A DNA stretch of 64,000 nucleotides, taken from positions 2,482,501 to 2,546,500 of the forward strand of contig PQWQ01000007.1 in assembly GCA_002943765.1 (NCBI GenBank). Reading direction: 5' to 3'. Below the pieces are notes generated by a model. It was not told the DNA's origin and did not search any database. It saw only the letters and a list, made by a program, of their open reading frames with translations. Both the position numbers and the translations under genes were made by a program. Below, piece by piece: positions 55,024 through 64,000 of this stretch; within the stretch, counting starts at the first letter, position 1, and each line of letters starts with the position of its first letter. The DNA is from Psoroptes ovis (lineage: Eukaryota > Arthropoda > Arachnida > Sarcoptiformes > Psoroptidae).

Positions 55024-55711
55024 ATATGAATATTTTGAAGATCACTAAATCAATCACCACCAAAGCTGTTTTCATTGAATATTTTTTTTTTTAATTTTTT
55101 TCATTCGAAATTTGAATTGTGAAATTCGAATCATATTTGTTCAAATTTATTTTCAAAGAATAGAAAAAAGCATATCTTTTTTTTCATTGATAATCTATTT
55201 CAAATTGTACAGATATCATTCAGATTGAATAATTGAATTCAATCAGATAAATCAACAAATCCATTATTTTTTCTTATTGCATCTTTATTTTATGTAAATT
55301 TTTTTTTTGAATTCTTAAATAATTAAAAATTATCAATCAAAGCATTTGCAAAAGCAAATAGTTGTTAAAAGTGTTTTGTGTTTTGATTTTTTAAAAAAAA
55401 TTATTACAATTAAAATGAAAAAAAGATCCTAATAATTTGATTGAGATAAAGAAAAAAAAATAAATGAAATTCTTTCAAGATCCGAATAATCAATTTGAAA
55501 AAAATAATAATAATGATAGTAATGAGAGAGGACACAAGAATTTGAATTAATAATGATAATGAATGAGATACTTTATGAATGATGGGCGTGTGTTAACGTG
55601 TTAATTCAAATAGGAAAATCGATTCTTGTTCAATCAATTTGAAACAAGAATTTTTCATTATATTGAAAAATCCTAGACATAATTAAAAGGTAGATGTGTG
55701 TATTAAATTTG

Positions 55712-55717
55712 AATAAA
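55712..55717 (+). terminator. Candidate TCF poly(A) signal
   Basis: AATAAA about 690 bp after the TCF stop. An earlier AATAAA (55459-55464) and an ATTAAA (55322-55327) are alternatives. Confidence 0.35.
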
Positions 55718-55911
55718 GATTAATATTTACAGAAAAAAAAATGATAATTTAAAAATATCTACATAAATTATTTAAATTTAAGATATTATATTTATATATG
55801 ACCTTCCCGATCTATACATTAGTGATATATTTTTAATAACCATATCGTTGGAAGTAAATCCTGATTATTATCTTGAGCATAATTACTAGACTATTAAACA
55901 GCATTAGCTTG

Positions 55912-55917
55912 TTTATT
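55912..55917 (-). terminator. Candidate SIRT1 poly(A) signal
   Basis: AATAAA on the minus strand about 100 bp downstream of the SIRT1 stop codon. Confidence 0.5.
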
Positions 55918-56015
55918 TCAAAATTCGGTGAAATGCCATTATTGAATTACGCTGAACAGATAAACGTGGTTAATTGGTAATGCTCGATATTTTTAAATGA
56001 GACGGACAAAACGAT

Positions 56016-58754
56016 TCATCGATTATAAAAATCATCATTATTCATTTTTGCAATCGTGGGTGATGAGTCAATCATACCATTGTTTATGATATTATTGTCA
56101 ATTTTGGGAGATAAATCCTTTGAATTAGGATCGATTTCGTTGTCGACCATCATTAAATTATCTTGAGAATGATTTGATGGGTTTATAACACCATCATTGG
56201 TATCATTATCATCATCGTCATCATCGAAGCTATTGTTTTCTTCGTCTGCATTGGAAAATTCTTTTTCATTCGAATCATTATCGCTATCAGAATCGAAACT
56301 ATCATTTAATTCAGCACCTTTGAATACATATCTTGAAGGAGGTATGAATTCATAATTCTCTGATCGCTGCTGTTCAGTTGCACTATTTTTGAGGGATTCT
56401 CCTGTTTTAGAATCATCGCTACTGATATTTTTGTTCGAAAAGCAATGATCAATCCAATTCGTTCCAAGCCTATTGTGTCGAGATTGATAATTAATTTCAT
56501 CGAGTAAGTAAAAAAAAAAAGAGAAATGACTAACCGTTCACAGAGATGTTTCACTATTACGTCACAATCTCCTAATAATTCTACATCAAAATTCAAATGA
56601 TTTAATGGTTCACGATTGATCAAAATTTGCGGTACATTTTCCGGGATTGAACTTGGTATTAATGCTACTGGACGAACTTTCAATGATGATCCAATAACAA
56701 TCAATAAATCGCATTGATCTTTATCTATTGTCATTGAATTGTGGAATTCATCTGAAAGACCCTCGCCAAAGAAGACGATATCAGGTTTCATTACAGGCAA
56801 ATCACTGGTAGCGCCATCTGATGGAAATTTTTCCTGATCATTGTCGAAATTTGACAATTTAATTTGCAGCTGATCTTGATACAGATGTGATGGTGGCTGA
56901 TGATTGTTATTGTTTTTTGGTACACATTGCGGACACAGAGGTATCTGTTGAGCAAAAATATCATTTCGTATAGCATTAGAATCACAACGGTATCCACAAA
57001 CAGTACACGTAGCAGTAGCGAATGATCCATGACAGGTGATGACATTTTCAATTCCGGCCGCTTGTTCAAGTGTATCGATGTTCTGTGAATAATTTCTAAG
57101 TAAACGACCTTCTACTTCCAAATATTTGATAAATTTATGTGCAGGTGATGGCTGAAATTGGCCTGGATAAATTTCCTACAGTATAATTTGAAAAAAATTC
57201 GTGAGTATGAGGTTAAGGTAAAATACGAGAATTTTTACCTTGGCAAATTTGAAAAATGGATACGGATTTCTTCTAAAATAATGAATATCAAACATAGATT
57301 GCGGATCCGGAAGATCAGGAAAATCTTTACTAAGACGTGCATAAACTCCATTACGAGAGCGAAAATCCGGTATTCCACATGATACGGATACGCCGGCTCC
57401 GGTCAATACAATTATTTTCTTAGATTTTTGTATCAAATTTATGACATCATCAATAGTGTTAATGTGTTCCAATTTAGGTCGTACAGATGGTTCTGATAGC
57501 ATTTGAAATAGCAGACGCCATGCGCAAACACTGTCAATTTCACCAATTAAGTGTGTTCCTGTCAATCGTTCAATTATTTCCTTTGGATTAGATCCATTAG
57601 CGATTTGACGTTGAATCCATTCAATGTTTTTATTGATTGGCTTCCAATCTTCTCCACTCATATTGGACAGATCGCTTGCATATGATAATTCACTGATGCT
57701 GTCATCATCATCATCTTCATCGAGATCATCATCAATATTTTCATTATTTTGATCGCTATTGGATTCATTTGTCAAGTGCTGCTGTTGTTCAACAGCTGAA
57801 ATAATATTAGCACTATCATTGGGCGATTCTCCAGCAACTGATGCCGATTTAGTGATCGTCATTTGTGTTGAAGAAATGCTTTCGGTACTGATTGTTGTAA
57901 CACTAGTATCACTACTGATTTCTATTGCATTATCCATATTGTTTTTTGAATTATTATCATATGTGTTTATCGATATGCAATCATCGGGCATCTCTAATTC
58001 TTGAAAACCCGAATCACCATTATTCATTAATTCATTGTCACTAGTAGATACTAATTTAAAAAAATCGGAATTATTTAATGATGTTCCAAATTTTAATAAT
58101 AAATGCTTAAGATGAGCGCGCCACATATTTTAAATTTAAAATGAAATCTAGATCTACCACTCCCAATGATTTGAGACATGCGCTAGTTAGATACTCACCA
58201 GTTACATTAGAAAATGATGGTGACGAACAAAAATGGCGGCTGCGACGACTACAACAGCTATCATCATCGATAATGGTAGAAGTAATCCTACTGCTTTCAT
58301 CGGTGTTCGTTTTATGACCTTCAAGCAGAGTCGTATTGTTGGTAACGGTGGCAGCAGCAGCACTAATAATGTTGATAGTCGTACTATTCGTAGTGGTGGC
58401 AGCAGCGTTCTCGTTAGTCGTCGCCCTCTTTGTTGTAACTACGCAGCAATTTGATTGCTCACGACGTAGTTTTTTTGATGGCACAAATGGCTCGAAAGTT
58501 TGGCCCGTTGAAATTTTCTTTTCCGCAAAACAATTAAATGAAATTTTTAGATCATCATTCCAGGATGTAGGTACTGGTTCCGTTTTACTGGAACGAAAAC
58601 GTTTGGGATTGATTTTAGATGAACATTCATCAAAATGGTGACTTTGATAATATTTATGATTGGCTATTGGTATTGAAGAAAATGATGATGACGAGGATTT
58701 TTTTGATGGCGACGACGACGAGGACGACATCATTCGACTATTTGATGATTGCAT
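56016..58754 (-). CDS. Sirt1: SIRT1, NAD-dependent protein deacetylase
   Basis: Exons 58754-58199, 58050-57239, 57175-56535 and 56469-56016 encode 820 residues; phases close. SIRT1 removes acetyl groups from histones and transcription factors using NAD, mainly in the nucleus. The N-terminal third is Ser/Thr-rich and ends in an acidic run. The catalytic core shows the NAD motif GAGVSVSCGIPDFRS from residue 403, QNID at 487-490 and catalytic His505 (TCHGSF). Zinc cysteines are C513, C516, C537 and C540, with candidate zinc pairs C513/C516 and C537/C540 by spacing. The later core has GSSLKVRPVALIPSSIP and INREPLNHL. The last exon holds PPSRYVFKGAE, the SIRT1 C-terminal activating segment, then an acidic Asn/Asp tail. 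About 40 residues are inserted after the zinc module relative to human SIRT1. The start at 58754 is a choice; the frame stays open upstream to 58835. Confidence 0.94.
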
Positions 58755-59815
58755 TTGGACATGAAAAAAAATAACTCGCATACAAAAACAAATGCAAAGA
58801 AAAAAAATGCATGCACATACACATAAACACAACACTGACTCGATCGACTCTTATTTTGTAGATTTGTGTGTATAAGCCTTAACACAGCGGGTACAATGAG
58901 CAAAACAAAACTTATTCATTCATTCATTCATTTATTCACACATGCACAACAATACTAAAAGCTAAACAACTATTTCTGCTGTGTGTGCATTTAGGATATT
59001 TTGGAGGTTGTTGTGTTTTGAAAGTGCTATTTTATTTGATATTTCAGGTTTAGCTTTGCTTATACGTATTGTGTGTGTACTGAGAATATTTAGCAATATT
59101 TCAAGTTTTTCAATACTCAACATTCAAACAAGAGATGGTTTTTAAAAAATATTTAGAAGTCTTTCTGAAAAACGAAACACTCCCTTTTCATTTATATATG
59201 AATTCAAAGAAAAAAATGGTGGACAGAAAAAAATGCCGATTACAATCGATAAGACCGTTGTTGTTGTTATCGTCGCTGAAAAATGATGGCGGCAATGAAT
59301 AAAGTTCTCATATCATGAAAAATTGAAGAGTAAATGGCGCGTTTTCATGTATTTCATTCATTTGCGAAGATAAGAAAACGGCAAAACAAATAATGTGAGC
59401 AGCACACATGCGTAGTTGCACTCCTTTTTTTCATTTATTCCTCGAATCGATAAGCAATGATCGATCGAAATTACGCATGCGTATTTTGCACATTTTTCTC
59501 TGCCGTCTATTTTGATCCAACTTGATGTTTGGAACCGATCACAGTCGAAATAAGATTTTTTTTTTTAATATTCAACTCAACTGCGGCGAACAAATGAATA
59601 AATGAAAATTTAAACACGCGCCAAAATTACGCGCTTCTTTGTCACTGGTTGTTTGTCTGATTTATTCGATCAGCTTGTATGGTCTTTGGTTGCAGGCATC
59701 TGACAGAAAATTCACATTTCAAATTTCAGATTAATTTTCAGATCTTCATTGATTTTAATTTGACATTTAAGAAATCAATTATTATCCATCTGCCCAATTA
59801 TCAATAAATTTCAAA
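58755..59815. other. Divergent promoter region of SIRT1 and PCNA
   Basis: About 1.06 kb between the two start codons. It holds a perfect E2F word at 59618-59625, two copies of AATCGATAAG (59244-59253, 59445-59454), ATGCGT-containing words near 59408 and 59477, and GATGGCGGC near 59285. No coding exon recognised. Confidence 0.6.
59618..59625 (-). promoter_or_regulatory. E2F site upstream of PCNA
   Basis: GCGCCAAA, which reads TTTGGCGC on the minus strand and matches the E2F consensus TTTSGCGC exactly. It lies about 190 bp before the PCNA start. PCNA is a known E2F target in flies and vertebrates, so the position is meaningful. Confidence 0.6.
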
Positions 59816-60749
<934 letters not shown>

Positions 60750-60776
60750 ATTATTTTACACATGAATGTTAAGGGA

Positions 60777-60782
60777 AATAAA
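60777..60782 (+). terminator. PCNA poly(A) signal
   Basis: AATAAA 28 bp after the PCNA stop codon. Another AATAAA overlaps the stop codon itself (60745-60750). Confidence 0.5.
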
Positions 60783-60958
60783 ATATTTGATATTATTTCA
60801 AATCTCAAATTTTACAGTCGATCATCAGTAATAAATACTAATTTACTATTTTCAGACTAGATAAGAATTGAACAAAATAATGATAACAATTAATAACAGA
60901 TGGTCAGTTGTGTTAACAATAATTAAAGCAAACAATTAAGAGAAAAATGTCAATGATT

Positions 60959-62629
60959 TCATTCATAATTCAATTCAGTGCTTGTTAAATTTAAATGTTG
61001 TTGCAATGTTTGATAGATATTCATTTGGTCTTCTGGTTTTAATTGATAAATGAGATGCAATATTTTAGTTGGATTTGGCGCGCGAACAAAACTATAGATG
61101 TAAACATTAACAAATGATGCCATCAAATATTGACAGTCGAAACGATCAACTAGACCACCATGTCCAGGTATAACATCACCAAAATCTTTGATTTTAAATG
61201 CTCGTTTGAAACCGCTGGCAAAGAAACCACCAAATGGTCCTATTATTGAACTAAATAGTGATAATGCTAACGAATGCAGAACAAATGGATATATCGATAT
61301 GGTTTGCGGTAGTCCAAACTGAAATTTAAATTTTTAGAATGAATCTCATTTCAGATTAAATAAGAAAACTCACAATTTTGAAAATAAATTGCATGGTTTC
61401 TGGTAAACTATATTCAGTCAGTTGAAATAATTTAGATGGTTGACATTTAAATTGACGTTCAATAGGATCGTAAGATTCAATAGGACAGATAAAGAACTGA
61501 TATCCGCAGAGCAAATGTGAAATCTTATTAAATGAGATAGAATTATTATAAATTTGAAAGAATCATTTATTGATTAACTTACGATTATTCCTAAAATGAC
61601 AGTCGATATAACACCACCAATAAAACCTTCCCATGTTTTTTTCGGGGATAATTTTATTAATGGAGTTTTACCAAAAAAGAAACCAAATAAATATGCCATA
61701 GAATCATTTATAACGATCATTGATACTGGTACAATGAACCATATTAAACCTTCGAACATATTTTGTATGATCAGATAGGATTGTGTAACTACAATCAACA
61801 ATGTAACATGGGTCCAAGCAAACTATTGAGAGAAATGAAGAATCTGTAATCATATTTCATTAATTAGTGATTCAACAAGCATACCAATGAGAATTGACGT
61901 AGATAGTATCGTTTGACTAAACTAAGTACAAACCATACAAAACCAATGACATATAATGAAAATGAAATGAAACGATGATATGATATCAAAGGTTGCATGA
62001 TATTCTTTGGCGAAAAAAATGGTAAAATAGTTTAATAATTGTTGAGTTAATCATTTTAAAATTAAATCGACTTACTGGCTTTTTTAAGACTAATGAAAAA
62101 TATTCGACCAAACTTTCAGCGTAGAAAAAATAATTGGATGTAATCAACATGTACCATGATAATGAACGAAACCATGGTAGACCATGAACACGATACACTG
62201 AATAACCGATGGCAATAATTTCTTGAAAACATTTTACTTGAATACAAAGTGTCTAAATAAAAAAAATTATTCAATTAATCAACTCATCAACATCATTTTT
62301 GGTTCAACAATTCATACCAAAATCATTAATGCTAATGGTCCCCAATAAATTACCAAACTAAAACCACTGACCATTAATAATGTGAAAATTGATCTAACAA
62401 TATAATTTCTCCATCTATTCGGTAATACAGCCAATAAATTATCTAAAAATTGTACAGTACGATCAGATGATTGCGGCAATTCTTTGACTAAATCTTCAAT
62501 GTTTGTTTCATCGATCAGTTTATCTTCACCATCAGAATCAATATTTTCAACACTTTGTTTTCTTGAAACATTTGAATGTGATTGTTGCTGTTGTGATGGA
62601 TGTTGACGATTTATCAATGTTGAAGACAT
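60959..62629 (-). CDS. Cds: CDP-diacylglycerol synthase (phosphatidate cytidylyltransferase)
   Basis: Exons 62629-62318, 62252-62076, 62004-61885, 61822-61583, 61523-61374 and 61318-60959, all phase 0, encode 452 residues. The enzyme makes CDP-diacylglycerol from phosphatidic acid and CTP in the ER membrane, feeding phosphatidylinositol and cardiolipin synthesis. After a Gln/Ser-rich cytosolic N-terminus, several hydrophobic segments follow. The hallmark [19 protein letters not shown] and [11 protein letters not shown] lie in exon 4. The last exon carries the full family signature from Ser368 ([20 protein letters not shown] then GLVDRFD) with its Asp/Lys residues intact. Length and domain order fit animal CDS1/CDS2. 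The first-exon ATG is the natural start. No poly(A) signal was clear in the 209 bp before the PCNA stop. Confidence 0.96.
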
Positions 62630-64000
62630 TGTTGATTATCTATTGTTTATTTTATTACTATTTGGTAATTTCAGATTGTCAAATTGAATCAGTAATTTTG
62701 ACAACAAAAAAATGGCTACTAAGAATGAAATTTCAAGACAATCGGTTTGCTAAATTCGTTGAATCGAAGACTATTTAAAATACTATTTTTTTCGCTTTAT
62801 TTCAACCATCATTCCGATTGATTGCGTTCAAAATTTTTCTAAAAAAAGAAATAATTTTAGATTGATGATATTATGATTCGATTCATACATACATACATAG
62901 ATTTATGATGGTTTTTTATTATTATTTGATTGACGATGTTTTTGCTTTGTTTATCGGTTTATTTATTTATTTATTTCATGCAAATACTCTTACAAGTAAA
63001 ATTGTATATAGTTGAATGATAAAATGTACCAAATGAAGAAGAAACCTGTGCAAAATATTGAACAAATAAACATAAAAAAACATAATTCAAGAAGCCTCGA
63101 TTCTATATGTCAAAATGAAACATAAACGACAACGAATAGAAAATGAAAGATGTTTGTTTTTTTTTTTTTTTTTTTGCTCAGAATCAAGAAAACAACATAA
63201 AACACATGCACATATAGATATTGAAATGAAAAATAAGCAATCGCTTAGAATGCAATCGATCATCGGTGTATATAGTTTGGCCAAAATTTAAAATCAAAAA
63301 TGATTTTCAAAGGGTTTCATCCTTGAAATGTTATTCTATATGGATAGAATATCGTCTTTTTCGAGGTGAAAATGGCCATTCTTCGGTGACCAAACGATGA
63401 TCAAAGAATTGTCAATCAAGGTTTAACTTACCTTTCGAATATTATCGATAAATTAGTTGGTTTTGTTACAGATGAGAAACAAAACAAATAAAAATGATCG
63501 TTAAGATTTTAAGATTTGGATCACCGAGAAATTAATAAGATTAAATCGAAAATGAATTAAGATTTATTATTGTTAAAGATAATGAATAATAATAACAGTG
63601 TTTTTATTGCGCTCATCAATTATTTGCTACATTATTTGCTTATTTGATCATTATCATCATTCATTATCATCGTTTTGTTGCTAATTGCTTTAACAGGATG
63701 ATTGGTACCTGTGTTAGTGTGTGTTTTAATTCAAATAAACACTGTTTCTCATGATAAACACATACAAACAAAAAATGTTTTAAAAATAAACAAATTAAAA
63801 CAACAAACAAATCGAGTTTCAAATGAAAAATGAAAACATAAATAAATAAACGAATCAATCGGAAAATGTCAATTATTTCATTTAAATAAATTCAAATCAA
63901 ATTCAATTAATCAATCAATCAATCAGTTGAATAAAACTGATCAGTTTTGAATCGCATGATACTTTTTCCTATTTTTTCAAAGGAAAGTTTTTGTTTTGAT
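62630..64000. other. Region upstream of Cds
   Basis: Presumed Cds promoter/5' flank. AT-rich, with a 19-bp poly(T) run (63157-63175), an ATAC-type repeat near 62886-62897 and AATCAATC repeats near 63908-63925. No gene recognised. Confidence 0.6.
63157..63175. repeat. Poly(T) tract, 19 bp
   Basis: Homopolymer visible directly, in the 5' flank of Cds. Confidence 0.9.

Larger units (their letters stand above)
55024..56015. other. Convergent 3' region of TCF (+) and SIRT1 (-)
   Basis: Holds the two 3' UTRs. TCF candidates are AATAAA at 55459-55464 and 55712-55717. SIRT1 has AATAAA on the minus strand at 55912-55917, about 100 bp past its stop. No gene seen between. Confidence 0.6.

Noticed and set aside
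58051..58126. ATG-starting SIRT1 frame beginning MWRAHLKHLLLKFG
   Set aside because: It lies in the first SIRT1 intron: exon 1 ends at a strong donor (ACTG|GTGAGT, 58199) and the acceptor aaattag at 58051 restores frame, so this start is not needed. A stop in frame sits just upstream of it.

Overview
The window is nuclear DNA of an animal, almost certainly an arthropod. It is very AT-rich, its genes are split by GT-AG introns (many only 54-115 bp), and the proteins carry long Asn/Gln/Ser/His runs. The gene set is typically metazoan: ankyrin, TCF/pangolin, SIRT1, PCNA, caspase. The compact genes and base composition suggest a mite (perhaps astigmatid), but that is an inference. All exon models were spliced by eye, checking donor and acceptor sites, reading phase and protein family, and all phases close.

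Layout, left to right. (1) 1-10291, minus strand: ankyrin, 20 coding exons with 24 ANK repeats and ZU5 domains, running off the left edge. A likely alternative first exon lies at 13874-14119. One ankyrin intron carries a 400-codon in-frame read-through ORF. (2) 16651-18261, minus: a secreted trypsin-like serine protease with two TSP1 repeats. (3) 20162-21279, minus: an effector caspase. (4) 23467-55023, plus: a TCF/LEF (pangolin) gene of 11 coding exons spread over 31.5 kb, with introns of 2.0, 2.9 and 21.9 kb in its 5' half. (5) 56016-58754, minus: SIRT1. (6) 59816-60749, plus: PCNA. (7) 60959-62629, minus: CDP-diacylglycerol synthase.

The genes do not form one pathway. TCF is the nuclear effector of Wnt/beta-catenin signalling, SIRT1 a nuclear NAD-dependent deacetylase, PCNA the replication clamp, Cds an ER enzyme of phospholipid synthesis, ankyrin a membrane-skeleton adaptor and the caspase an apoptosis executioner. 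Arrangement matters in places. Caspase/TCF and SIRT1/PCNA are divergent pairs sharing upstream DNA (the latter with a good E2F site). TCF/SIRT1 and PCNA/Cds are convergent, the last two only 209 bp apart.

The most interesting signals are the in-frame read-through exon in ankyrin, a cryptic TCF first exon (38363-38416) that would give an isoform lacking the beta-catenin-binding region, and a family of about 75-bp mariner-like MITEs confined to the TCF introns. No RNA genes, CRISPR arrays or viral insertions were recognised.
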